Source: Eubacteriaceae bacterium Marseille-Q4139 (lineage in GTDB: Bacteria > Bacillota > Clostridia > Lachnospirales > Lachnospiraceae). Taken from it: a stretch of DNA of 64,000 nucleotides. A model generated the notes under the pieces. It did not search any database. It saw only the letters and a program-made list of their open reading frames with translations, and had not been told where the DNA came from. The stretch covers positions 1,068,365 to 1,132,364 of the forward strand of contig JAGTTQ010000001.1 of NCBI GenBank assembly GCA_018223415.1, written 5' to 3'. This document shows, piece by piece, positions 51,019 through 60,100 of the stretch (within the stretch, counting starts at the first letter, position 1; every line of letters begins with the position of its first letter). The position numbers and the translations under genes were made by a program.

Positions 51019-52434
51019 TTACCGCTGGCCGTGGTCTTTTTCTTGTTCTTTTTTCTGTTCCTCATCCATTTTCAGCAGCCGATCCACATTGGCCTTTGCC
51101 GTCAAAAGTTCCCGCATTTCCTCACGGGAACGCCGGTACTCGGCGTAGGTTTTCTTCTTTTCCTCCAGCAGTTTGGCATACTCAGATTGCAGGTCTTTGA
51201 CCTTGGGCAGCTTCTTCACTCCCATCTCATCAAAGGCATTTTTTGCCGCCTGATGGAGCAGAATTTCTTGCTCATGTTCCTCCCGAAATTTTCGGGAATA
51301 ACCGGCCTTGCGATAGGCAACATAGGTCTCGCGGGTCTTGGCATAATTAACGATATGGGTACGCAGGACGGCGATCTCTGCCATGCGTTTCTCCGTCGCC
51401 TTAATCTGCGCTGACAGCTCATTGTGATGGGCGGTAGCCGCCACCGCTTTTTCTTCCAGCTCTGTATAGTCCAGTAGGTGATGTTCGGTAAGAAAATTCA
51501 CGGTCTGCGCCATCTGTTTTAAGTTAAAAACCTTGGCCCAGCGTGCATATCCAGCACCTTTCCCGGCCTGCAATTTTGCCTGAATATCCACCAGCAAATT
51601 GACCTTGGGTGGCTCCGGCTGCACGGTGGATTTCTTGCGGGGCGTGTGCTGCTTTTCTCCAGCCAGCACCGCACGGATTTCTGTTTCGCTGTACCCGGCT
51701 CCCAGCTTGTCATCCATACGGGCTACATTCTTCCAGCCGGGAGCTTTAAGGCGGATTGCTTTCCCGCGCCGAGATACCTCGCAGCCCATCTCGGAAAGCA
51801 GTTGCAGAAGTGTGTCAAAGTCTGCTGGCTTTTGCTCCAGCGCCCGGTCAATCATCACCCGTAGCTGTTCCCGATGGGAGGGCTTGGCTTGTTCGCCCAG
51901 CCACTTGTTGTAGCTTTTTCCGTGGGGCTTGGGGTTCTCCACAATGGATAGTCCGTTCTCGATACAAATGGTGTCACTTAAACGTCGAACAGCTCTGGTG
52001 CTTCCCCAAAAGTTACGGAACTTCCGGTCACAATCCATATTGACCGCCGACCAGATGATGTGATTATGAATATGCGATTTGTCGATGTGGGTGCAGACCA
52101 CAAAGGAATGATTGCCTTTGGTGAACCGCCTGGCAAATTCTATGCCCAGCCGGTTGGCTTCCTCCGGTGTGATCTCTCCGGGCCTGAACGACTGGCGCAC
52201 ATGGTAGGCGATCACATCATCTGTACCGCGCACTCGTCCGGTGGCGGCAATATACTGCCGCTTTGCCAACAGAAACTCTGCATCAGCAGTGCGGCTGTCA
52301 CATCCATAGCTGGTAATCAATTTTCCGTTGTCGGTCTTTTGGGGATTTGCCACATAGTCAATAATATCGCTGATGGCACGGCTCTCAGTCCGACCCTTGC
52401 CGATATGCAGCGGCATGATGCGTGTGGTTGCCAT
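51019..52434 (-). CDS. Relaxase / mobilisation nuclease (MobP-type)
   Basis: A 471-residue relaxase. Residues 1-200 hold the relaxase/mobilisation domain with the three-histidine metal site in VCTHIDKSHIHNHIIWSAVN, and the N-terminal RTESRAISDIIDYVANP region carries the likely nicking tyrosine. Residues 280-471 are a long, charged coiled-coil tail ending in DEEQKKEQEKDH. It nicks the element's transfer origin and pilots the strand into the recipient. MobC, its usual accessory, is encoded at 55997. Confidence 0.92.
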   Translation of the reverse strand: MATTRIMPLHIGKGRTESRAISDIIDYVANPQKTDNGKLITSYGCDSRTADAEFLLAKRQYIAATGRVRGTDDVIAYHVRQSFRPGEITPEEANRLGIEFARRFTKGNHSFVVCTHIDKSHIHNHIIWSAVNMDCDRKFRNFWGSTRAVRRLSDTICIENGLSIVENPKPHGKSYNKWLGEQAKPSHREQLRVMIDRALEQKPADFDTLLQLLSEMGCEVSRRGKAIRLKAPGWKNVARMDDKLGAGYSETEIRAVLAGEKQHTPRKKSTVQPEPPKVNLLVDIQAKLQAGKGAGYARWAKVFNLKQMAQTVNFLTEHHLLDYTELEEKAVAATAHHNELSAQIKATEKRMAEIAVLRTHIVNYAKTRETYVAYRKAGYSRKFREEHEQEILLHQAAKNAFDEMGVKKLPKVKDLQSEYAKLLEEKKKTYAEYRRSREEMRELLTAKANVDRLLKMDEEQKKEQEKDHGQR

Positions 52435-52489
52435 AAGGGAGACCTCCTTTCCAAAAAAGAAACGGCCTGCATGGTGCAGACCGCTTTTG

Positions 52490-52822
52490 TTATTCTATTA
52501 AATCGTCCTCATCGAGAAAATCAAAATTGTCCTCGATGTCCTCTAACCGCTTCGGAGGAAACCTCATCTCGTATTGTTCTTTTGCCAGCGCACGAACTTC
52601 CCGGCGCTTATCTTTCATTCGGTTCTTCAGCCAGGAAATCTGCTCCTTTGATAATCTCCATGGGAGATTCAGCAAGCGGTTTATTGTCATTTGCTCCGCT
52701 TGCTTCTCCGGCGGCAAAGAAGCACAGGATTTACAGACGTGCGCCGCATGACCTTTGCCGGAAAATTTTTCATTAGCCTTATATTCTCCGCAGACTTTAC
52801 AATAATGGCCGTGCTTCTTCAT
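52490..52822 (-). CDS. Small zinc-ribbon-like protein
   Basis: A 110-residue protein with CKVCGEYKANEKF and CKSCASLP, a four-cysteine zinc site at the N-terminus, and a charged C-terminal half (LKNRMKDKRREVRALAKEQYEMRF). It overlaps the AbiEii gene by ATGA, so it is the third member of the abiE transcript. Function unknown; a DNA- or RNA-binding role is possible. Confidence 0.75.
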   Translation of the reverse strand: MKKHGHYCKVCGEYKANEKFSGKGHAAHVCKSCASLPPEKQAEQMTINRLLNLPWRLSKEQISWLKNRMKDKRREVRALAKEQYEMRFPPKRLEDIEDNFDFLDEDDLIE

Positions 52823-53673
52823 AGGCTCGATTCCTTTTCACTGAGAGCGTATAAACTGCGCACCGCCCCCATGATGATGTTCCACTCCAGATCTGCCGCA
52901 TAGGAAAATTTTTTGCGGTACGATTCCCAAAGTTTCTGCATAACCGAGCTGTTCTCCACTTCCTCAAAAACTTCGGCAGCTTCTGCAAGATGTCGTTCTG
53001 TCCCGCGTTTGTGAGCAGTGGCCCGCAGCGCATCATGGAGAATCTGAGGGTCCAATGTATTCCCATGCAGCTGTTCCAGAATATAAATGTCATAGAAATC
53101 TCTCATGCGGGTGTTGGTGGTAGTTCTGGTAATGATCGTTTCCAGCTTTTCGGCCAGAACCGTTTCCAGATTGTACGCCCAAATATCAATGGAGCGATCT
53201 TCCAGCATCAGCTTGAAAGAGTAGCGGATCTCCCTGGGGGTAATGGCATCCCCTGTGGAAATGTCAATCTTCAAAGGCGTCACCACACCGTCAAAGGTTG
53301 TAGTCATATTTACGCGAATCCCCGGATATTCCGCCTCATCCATAATCTCCGAAATACTTTTCAGCTGGAATTTGACGCCATCATCAAGCGGGACACTCAC
53401 AATAGCGGAAATCAAATTCTCTATGTCCTCCACATTGACATTGGCTCCTTTTACAGTAGCGTCCAAATCCATCGTGGAACGGGCATCCAGACCAACCATA
53501 GCCGCTACCAGCATACCGCCTTTCAGAATAAATTTGTCACGATATTCAGAAAGGGAGATACGCTCCAGAAAACGCTCCATCATGTAGTTCCGCATCAAGA
53601 GCTGGGCGTCCGCAGATTTTTTTCTGGAAAGATTGCGGATCAGATCCTTCAACTGCCTTGCTGTTTTTATCAT
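52819..53673 (-). CDS. AbiEii/AbiGii-type toxin nucleotidyltransferase
   Basis: A 284-residue nucleotidyltransferase-like toxin of the AbiEii family. FILKGGMLVAAMVGLDARSTMDLDATVKG holds the G-G and D-x-D motifs, and DFYDIYIL and the helical C-terminus follow the family order. In type IV toxin-antitoxin systems this protein blocks growth during phage infection by modifying a nucleic acid substrate. It overlaps the antitoxin gene by ATGA. Confidence 0.9.
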   Translation of the reverse strand: MIKTARQLKDLIRNLSRKKSADAQLLMRNYMMERFLERISLSEYRDKFILKGGMLVAAMVGLDARSTMDLDATVKGANVNVEDIENLISAIVSVPLDDGVKFQLKSISEIMDEAEYPGIRVNMTTTFDGVVTPLKIDISTGDAITPREIRYSFKLMLEDRSIDIWAYNLETVLAEKLETIITRTTTNTRMRDFYDIYILEQLHGNTLDPQILHDALRATAHKRGTERHLAEAAEVFEEVENSSVMQKLWESYRKKFSYAADLEWNIIMGAVRSLYALSEKESSL

Positions 53674-54263
53674 AAAAGCACCTCCAAATACTGCCGCAGA
53701 ATTTTTTCTACCCGGAACATACCGGCATACCGCATCAATGTCCGCAGGTCTTTGTCTTTTCTTCTGGCATACATCTTTAATGCCCCTTGAAAAGTCTGCA
53801 TCTCCATGTTGTTCCTGCTGCGGAGCAGGTCGCAGATGGTGCGCTCCAGGTCATAGACAGGAACTGTATGCCCAAATGGTGTCTGAGCCGTTGTCAGGCC
53901 CACCCCATGCAGTTCCGCCTTAATGGTGAATACCTGTACGCCCTCTGCTTTCAGCTTGGAGGGATTATATCCGGTCTTGACTGTGACCGTATATTCCAGC
54001 GGCTCGCGGTCTGTCAGATCGTGAAAAAATAAAGCTGTCTCATGGGAAAACACTGCCTGTTCGACCCGCAGATGAAGTAAGTACATGGCATCGACCCAGG
54101 CATCCTTGGAAAGATAAATTCCATGCGCGACCCGCTCCAATTCCCGTGAGTGCACATAATCATAAAAAACAGGCTTAGAAATACCAGCAGATACTACTTG
54201 AGCTGTTCGCAGCATCCCATCCTGTGTTTCCAGCAGCTGATCCAGCTGTTCAAATTGTCCCAC
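53670..54263 (-). CDS. AbiEi-type antitoxin and autoregulator
   Basis: A 197-residue protein: an N-terminal winged helix (LETQDGMLRTAQVVSAGISKPVFYDYVHSRELERVAHGIYLSKDA) and a C-terminal antitoxin domain (FSHETALFFHDLTDREP). GTG at 54263 is used because GGAAG lies about seven bases before it; the GTG six codons earlier overlaps that site. AbiEi proteins repress their own promoter through inverted repeats, and a 9-bp-arm palindrome sits exactly there (54282-54305). Confidence 0.88.
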   Translation of the reverse strand: MGQFEQLDQLLETQDGMLRTAQVVSAGISKPVFYDYVHSRELERVAHGIYLSKDAWVDAMYLLHLRVEQAVFSHETALFFHDLTDREPLEYTVTVKTGYNPSKLKAEGVQVFTIKAELHGVGLTTAQTPFGHTVPVYDLERTICDLLRSRNNMEMQTFQGALKMYARRKDKDLRTLMRYAGMFRVEKILRQYLEVLL

Positions 54264-54281
54264 CGTACCACTTCCTTTCAC

Positions 54282-54305
54282 ACTAATATTATAAGCAATA
54301 TTAGT
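54282..54305 (-). promoter_or_regulatory. abiE promoter with palindromic operator
   Basis: ACTAATATT (54282-54290), six bases, AATATTAGT (54297-54305). On the minus strand TTTACT, 17 bp, TATAAT overlap it. Repeated almost base for base at 40328-40351 before the decayed nuclease gene. Confidence 0.82.
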
Positions 54306-54399
54306 TCAAAAGTAAAGTGATGAAAATTCGGCATAATTTTACCGACAGCTTAACGTTCAACAGTTTTGGAAATATGAAGTGGCAGCAAAATAGACAACC

Positions 54400-54837
54400 T
54401 CAGCTGCCCATTTCATCACGATATGAAATAATCTGCTTCTTTTTCTGTTTGGCACACCGTAACGTTGTGGCTGCTCCGCCCCAATCATGGAGAACATAGG
54501 CCACCACTACATCGGCGGACTCTACCATCCAGCGATTTCTATGAGAAATCGAAAAACGGCGCGGTACGTTTTCCAGCGGTGGATACACGGTACTGTCATA
54601 GCCAGAAACATCCCGGCCAGTGTTCAAATATGCCAATACAAGAACCAGCTCGATTTGCGGATACTTTTTCTTTTGTTCCCGTAAAATAGACGCTGCTAAA
54701 CTGTCGAACTCTCCATATCCTCCAAGATAAAAAGTTGTTGCTCCTTGCTCAATTAGGTCTTGTGTTACATTGCGAAGCCAATTCGCAATATTGTCTGCCT
54801 TTGTGATTTGCGAATGGCCACAAAAAGTTACGTTCAT
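54400..54837 (-). CDS. SLOG-like (DUF1273-type) nucleotide-binding protein
   Basis: A 145-residue Rossmann-like protein. TFCGHSQITKADNIANWL at the start, TTFYLGGYGEFDSLAASIL in the middle and SADVVVAYVLHDWGGAATTLRCAKQKKKQII at the end follow the SLOG/YpsA-DUF1273 pattern, in which GG-x-G-x-F-D and the later D-W-G-G form a nucleotide pocket. SLOG proteins often sense nucleotide signals in defence systems, fitting the neighbouring AbiE pair, but the assignment is by pattern only. Confidence 0.78.
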   Translation of the reverse strand: MNVTFCGHSQITKADNIANWLRNVTQDLIEQGATTFYLGGYGEFDSLAASILREQKKKYPQIELVLVLAYLNTGRDVSGYDSTVYPPLENVPRRFSISHRNRWMVESADVVVAYVLHDWGGAATTLRCAKQKKKQIISYRDEMGS

Positions 54838-54957
54838 ACGATGGCACCCCTATTACCATCATACTGCAAATAGCTCTATTAGTACAGGTACAGGGACCAA
54901 TTTTAGCAAAACTGCCCATATACTAAATATAGTACAGTCACAGGGGCGGTGTATAGA

Positions 54958-55197
54958 ATGAAGCTAAACGAGGCGGTAAGCAAACGTCTGTTAGAATTAC
55001 TAGATGAAAGAAAAATGACACAATATCAACTGTATATGAAAAGCGGTGTTCCCAAGTCTACGATTGGAAATGTCATCAACTGCTCGTATGATTCGGTTAA
55101 GCTACGGATCATTCATGAGATGTGCCAAGGAATGGGGATTGGGATAGATACCTTTTTTGCATCGCCGCTTTTTCAAGAAGATAACCTAGAACCATAA
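54958..55197 (+). CDS. Small XRE-family regulator
   Basis: A 79-residue helix-turn-helix protein (RLLELLDERKMTQYQLYMKSGVPKSTIGNVINCSYDSVKLRIIHEMCQGMGI). The ATG at 54958 is preferred to a GTG three codons earlier. The upstream region has a TACTAAATATAGTA dyad and repeated TAGTACAG motifs, possibly its own operators. A perfect terminator follows the stop. Confidence 0.85.
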   Translation: MKLNEAVSKRLLELLDERKMTQYQLYMKSGVPKSTIGNVINCSYDSVKLRIIHEMCQGMGIGIDTFFASPLFQEDNLEP

Positions 55198-55226
55198 AAC
55201 CTCCGACGAAATTCGTCGGAGGTTTT
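55196..55226. terminator. Bidirectional terminator
   Basis: Perfect 15-bp arms (AAAACCTCCGACGAA and complement) at 55196-55210 and 55212-55226, flanked by T on one strand and A on the other, between convergent genes. Confidence 0.9.
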
Positions 55227-55230
55227 CATA

Positions 55231-55542
55231 TTATCCATAAACCAAATCTTGAATGATAAACTTCAAGTCCTGTACCTTGCCCAGTAGCCAGATTGCAGCC
55301 ATTGGCAAACCATAGGGACTAATGAGAAATGCTATCACCAGCAGGATAATGCCGTTTTGCAAGGAGTAAGTAATCAGAACTGCCACACCCAGCAGGGCAA
55401 CCACCATGCTGATAAGCCCCAGCACCAAACCGGAGACATAGACAATCCCCACACAAATCCAGACGAACAGGGTCAGCGACAGAATCACCGGAGCCATTAA
55501 AATCTTCAACGGCAGTTTCAGAATGAACCAGATCGCCCTCAT
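55231..55542 (-). CDS. Small membrane protein (CD1845-like)
   Basis: A 103-residue protein with three to four hydrophobic segments (LKILMAPVILSLTLFVWICVGIVYV, then GLISMVVALLGVAVLITYSL and GIILLVIAFLISPYGL). The ATG at 55542 has AAGGAGG seven bases upstream. It resembles the CD1845-type small membrane proteins of clostridial conjugative transposons. It overlaps the previous gene and may help position the transfer machinery. Confidence 0.75.
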   Translation of the reverse strand: MRAIWFILKLPLKILMAPVILSLTLFVWICVGIVYVSGLVLGLISMVVALLGVAVLITYSLQNGIILLVIAFLISPYGLPMAAIWLLGKVQDLKFIIQDLVYG

Positions 55543-55844
55543 TTTTCTTCCTCCTTCCATCGTTCCCGAAAGCTCTGACAGAGAATTTCTGCCTGTCTTT
55601 CATCTTCTTCCGTCACTTCTCGGCATCCTTTGGTTAGCCGCAGTTCCTCATAGCTGCGATAATCAGATAACAGCACCTCGAATAGTTCGTCCGGTGTCCG
55701 GCTGAGAAGTCCATCCACACAGTAGCGGGAATCTCCATTCCATGTGACGCGGAGATAACCTTCTCGACAAGGGAGGACTTCTTCCTCTAGATCACAGTCC
55801 AAATACTCACGAAAAATCTCCAACACCTTCTCAAAGGTTTTCAT
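55539..55844 (-). CDS. Conserved element protein, paralogue of 50438-50734
   Basis: A 101-residue acidic protein (TFEKVLEIFREYLDCDLEEEVL, PDELFEVLLSDYRSYEELRL, DERQAEILCQSFRERW) homologous to the 98-residue protein at 50438-50734. It is the first of two genes before the MobC-side terminator and overlaps the small membrane protein gene by ATGA. No known function. Confidence 0.75.
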   Translation of the reverse strand: MKTFEKVLEIFREYLDCDLEEEVLPCREGYLRVTWNGDSRYCVDGLLSRTPDELFEVLLSDYRSYEELRLTKGCREVTEEDERQAEILCQSFRERWKEEEK

Positions 55845-55933
55845 CTATTCTCAACTCCTTTGCGGCAATCTGTTTTCTACCCATATTATCCTTCCAACAT
55901 TTCAAAAAGACAAGGATATGGGCAAAAGAAAAA

Positions 55934-55974
55934 ACGGAGGAAGGCGCGGCGAAAAGAACGCCGTTCCTCCCTCC
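55934..55974 (-). terminator. Terminator after mobC
   Basis: A bulged stem (CGGAGGAA-GGCG against CGCCG-TTCCTCCCTCCG) followed on the minus strand by TTTTTTCTTTT, 22 bp past the mobC stop. Confidence 0.75.
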
Positions 55975-55996
55975 GCAGTTGGGGCATATATCCCTG

Positions 55997-56341
55997 TTAC
56001 GAAAGCCTGGAAAGCTGGGTTAGGATTTCTTTCACGCCCTCCCATAACTGCTCCTGCCGTTGGGCTATATCCTCCAGGTCAGCATCATAAATCCGCCCCG
56101 TTTCATGTACCCGTCGGGTGAGCTGGTTCAGGTTATTGCTGCTTCGGCGCAACAGGGATACCAGTTCCTTCAGCTCCGGCAAGTCCAGCTGTACCACATA
56201 GCCGTCCACAGCCATCTTCCGCAGATAGGCGCTCAGGTTTTTTGTTCCGAACTGTGCCATTTTCTGCTGGATCGCTTCCATCTCCGCATCGGAAACCCAA
56301 AACAGGACCGGCACATCCCGTTTACGCTTTTTGGCGCTCAT
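55997..56341 (-). CDS. mobC: MobC-like relaxosome protein
   Basis: A 114-residue accessory protein of the MobC family. The N-terminal basic segment and ribbon-helix-helix-like part (RDVPVLFWVSDAEMEAIQQKMAQFGTKNLSAYLRKMAVDGYVV) is followed by LLRRSSNNLNQLTRRVHETGRIY, the conserved N-N-x-N-Q motif of MobC proteins. It opens the transfer origin for the relaxase. It overlaps the DUF3849 gene by ATGA. Confidence 0.9.
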   Translation of the reverse strand: MSAKKRKRDVPVLFWVSDAEMEAIQQKMAQFGTKNLSAYLRKMAVDGYVVQLDLPELKELVSLLRRSSNNLNQLTRRVHETGRIYDADLEDIAQRQEQLWEGVKEILTQLSRLS

Positions 56342-57144
56342 CGTTCCGGCTCCTGTTTCTTCGATAAAGCAGGCTTGTGGGTGGTAGGCTCCTGTTTGAG
56401 CTTTTGCAAGACAGAGCCTTTCTCCGGTTCCTGAAGCGTTTTTCGTGCCTGCCGTGTAAACAGATCGGTCAGACCAAGATTGACCTCATCCACAACCAGA
56501 TAAGCACAGTGGCGCGAAGTGCCGCTGTCCTCCGGCATGGGAATGGTCTTTGCCCAGGCTTTGTTGTCACGGGAAACGCGACCGTCGCTGTCCTTATGCT
56601 GGATGGTGTTGGCAAGGATGAACTGTACTCGTTCCGACCCGAACTTTTCCAGCACCGCCTTAACCGCAGACTCCGTATCCAGTCGGTTATCCGCATAGTG
56701 GGCGCTGATGGCGTGTTCAATGGCCTCTTTACAGTCAAAGTTTGCCTGATAAGAGCGGTTATATTGTGCCATCTCCCCATGCTGGGACGCATAGGCGGCA
56801 GAATGGAGATAGAGAGGGATGGACCGCTGTTCTTCCAAAACCTTACACACATCATCCGCTCGGTTTTCAATGCTGTCCCGGATCACATCCATGTAGCCGG
56901 TCTCCAGCTTCTCAAAGTGACGGTACACATCGGCCAGCGGTGTAGGCGAATCCAAAAGCGCCTGGGCCTGGGCATCGGTCAGCTCCAAGTCCTCCATCGC
57001 CATCACAATGTCCTCCCGGACGGTGTACTCATAGGTATGGTGCAGGATTTCCTCCGGGGGCTGGCTTTTCAGCCAGTCCCGGTATTTGTCCTGTTCAGCG
57101 GCCATCTTCTCATAAAGGGCCGTATTCAGATCGTTGGTATTCAT
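56338..57144 (-). CDS. DUF3849-type element protein
   Basis: A 268-residue protein with two segments: an N-terminal helical part (LYEKMAAEQDKYRDWLKSQPPEEILHHTYEYTVREDIVMAMEDL, DUF3848-like) and a middle DUF3849-like part (PLYLHSAAYASQHGEMAQYNRSYQANFDCKEAIEHAI). GGAGG precedes the ATG at 57144, one base after the stop of the giant protein. Common in Firmicutes ICEs between the helicase-methylase and mobC; function unknown. Confidence 0.85.
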   Translation of the reverse strand: MNTNDLNTALYEKMAAEQDKYRDWLKSQPPEEILHHTYEYTVREDIVMAMEDLELTDAQAQALLDSPTPLADVYRHFEKLETGYMDVIRDSIENRADDVCKVLEEQRSIPLYLHSAAYASQHGEMAQYNRSYQANFDCKEAIEHAISAHYADNRLDTESAVKAVLEKFGSERVQFILANTIQHKDSDGRVSRDNKAWAKTIPMPEDSGTSRHCAYLVVDEVNLGLTDLFTRQARKTLQEPEKGSVLQKLKQEPTTHKPALSKKQEPER

Positions 57145-57145
57145 G

Positions 57146-60100
57146 TTATCGCACCTCCTCATGTTGTTTCGGTTTCTTTTCAGGGCTACGGGGTGGCACC
57201 GGGCGCTTCAAGCTGTCCAGCACCGAAGGCCGTGCGCTCTTGGCAACCACAGTTTCCGGCTGGGCATGGCCCTTGCCGTCAATGTTCAGCAGCGTGTCCA
57301 GTTCCACCAGACGGGCGGACTTGACTCGCAGATCATCCTCAAAGGGAAACGGCTTTCCGATTTCCTCTTTGGCTGCGGCCTGCTGTTGGTAAAGGTTGTC
57401 CAGCTGGTTTTTCACGGCTTCCAAACGCTGAGGCATTTGAGCCAGTGCATTGTCGATACGGGTGAGGTTTCCGCGCGGGTCTGTGCCGAGGCTTGCCCGG
57501 TGGGTCATCTGGCCTTTCAACAGGAGCGTATATTCCTGTTTCCAAGCGGAAAACTCCACGGACATAGTAAAGCCCCGATAGCTGCCGATCTGCACCGGTT
57601 CGGAGCCTTTGACCTCCTTACAGGCGTCTAGCAAGGCTGCACCGGCGTTTTCTTTGTCAGTCAGCACATCGCCCCGGATCTCCATTCCAGCAAAGCCATC
57701 CTCCGGGTGAGGATGGGCGGCCAGGGTCTCCAGATCCGCTTCAAAGCCTTTAATAAACCCCTTGTTAGTTTCGATTTCCTGGGGGAAGTATTTGAGCAAC
57801 TGATCCTCCAGGCGGTACTGCTTGCTCTGATGGTCAGCTTTCATCAGCTTCAGACGCGCAACCTCCACATCCAAATCCATGCGCTCCTTGATACGGGGGT
57901 CTCCGGCGCACAGGGCCTTGATCTCGGCAAAGGACAGCGCCGTTTCGTCCACATCATCGCAGGAGCGGACCGGGCTTTTGCTGGTCATGATTTGCGAAAT
58001 GAATTTCTGTTTGTTCTCCACCGTCTGCCACAGGTAGGCATCGAAAGTTCCCTCGGTAACATAGCGGTACACATGGACCAGCGGATTCTGGTTGCCCTGG
58101 CGCTCGATACGGCCCTTGCGCTGGGCAAGGTCTCCCGGACGCCACGGACAATCCAGGTCATGGAGCGCCACAAGCCGGTCCTGCACATTGGTGCCAGCGC
58201 CCATTTTGGAGGTGCTGCCCAGCAGGACGCGCACCTGCCCAGTGCGAACCTTGGAAAACAGTTCTTTCTTCTGCACCTCGGTCTTGGCTTCGTGGATAAA
58301 AGCAATCTGCTCGGCGGGCATTCCCTGGGCGATGAGCTTCTGGCGGATGTCCTCATAGATGGTAAAGGCAGGCTCAGGCTCATCCAACGGCACAGCCTGT
58401 TCCAGCGCATGAAGTGTGGGATTATCCAGCTGTTTGGCTGCCTTTTTGGAGGGGGCTGCCTGGGGCGTGGAAATGTCGCAGAATACCAGCTGGGTCAGCT
58501 TGTCAGCCTCGCCGTCCCGCCAGATCTGCATGATATTACCCACACACTGATTGACCTTGGTGCCGGGTTCATCCGGCAGCAGCTGGTTGATGATACGCTG
58601 GTCCAGACCCAGCTTGCGGCCATCGCCGGTAATCTTGAGCATATTGTCCTCTGAGGGGTCAACGCTGCCGCTGTGTACCCTGGAGGCGCGCTCGGAGAGA
58701 ACCTGCACCATCTCTTTTTGGTGTTCAGTAGGCTGGGCCACGATGTTGTGGTATTCCACCTCCGGGGTGGGCAAGTTCAGCTGATCGGCGGTTTTGATGT
58801 CGGCAACTTCACGGAACAAGTTCATCAGCTCCGGGAGGTTGAAAAACTTGCTGAATCTCGTTCTTGCCCGGTAGCCGGTGCCTTCCGGTGCCAGCTCCAG
58901 CGCCGTGACGGTTTCTCCGAAGCGGCTGGCCCAGCAGTCGAAGTGGGTCATGTTCAGCTCTTGCAGGCGGTCATACTGGAGATACCGCTGCATGGTGTAA
59001 AGTTCGGTCATGCTGTTCGATACGGGGGTGCCAGTGGCGAAAATCACACCACGGTTTCCGGTCAGTTCATCCATATAGCGACACTTTGCAAACATATCGC
59101 TGGACTTTTGGGCATCGCTTGTGGAGAGACCTGCCACATTCCGCATCTTGGTGTATAAAAACAGGTTTTTATAGTTATGCGCCTCATCGACGAACAGGCG
59201 GTCCACACCCAACTGCTCGAATGTTACCACATCGTCCTTGCGGCTCTCGGCCTGCAATTTCTCCAGCCGGGCTTCCAGGGACTTCTTGGTGCGTTCCAAC
59301 TGCTTGACCGTGAAACGCTCACCGCCGCTGTACTTCACCTCGGCAATGCCCTCGGTGATCTCGTCGATCTGCTCCTGAAGGAGCCGTTCCTGACGCTCTC
59401 GGCTGATGGGGATTTTCTCAAACTGGCTGTGTCCCATGATGATGGCGTCATAATCGCCGGTGGCAATGCGGGCGCAGAACTTCTTGCGGTTGTGGGTCTC
59501 AAAGTCCTTTTTGGTGGTGACAAGAATGTTGGCGGAAGGATAGAGCCGCAGAAACTCCGACGCCCATTGTTCGGTCAGATGGTTCGGCACCACAAAGAGG
59601 GATTTCTGACACAAGCCCAGGCGCTTACTCTCCATGGCGGCAGCCACCATTTCAAAGGTTTTGCCAGCGCCTACCTCGTGTGCCAGCAGCGTATTGCCGC
59701 CGTACAGCACATGAGCGATAGCGTTTTTCTGGTGTTCCCGCAAGGTGATGGCCGGGTTCATACCACCGAAAGTAATGTGTCCGCCGTCGTATTCACGGGG
59801 ACGGGTGGAGTTCATTTCCTCATTGTACTGGCGGACCAGAGCTTGGCGGCGGTCCGGGTCTTTCCAAATCCAGTCTTTGAAAGCGTCCCGGATCGCTTGC
59901 TGCTTTTGGGCGGCCAGGGTGGTCTCTTTGGCATTCAACACCCGGCGCTCTTTGCCGTCTGCATCCTCTATGGTGTCGTAGATACGGACATCCCGCAGGT
60001 TCAGGCTGTCCTCCAGAATCTTGTAGGCATTGGCACGGCTGGTTCCGTAGGTGGTATAGGCTGCCACATTGTTCTGGCTTACAGAGCTTTTGCCGGTGAT

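Noticed and set aside
55996..56434. Plus-strand frames opposite mobC and DUF3849
   Set aside because: They are antisense shadows without ribosome sites, while the minus strand has clear family matches.
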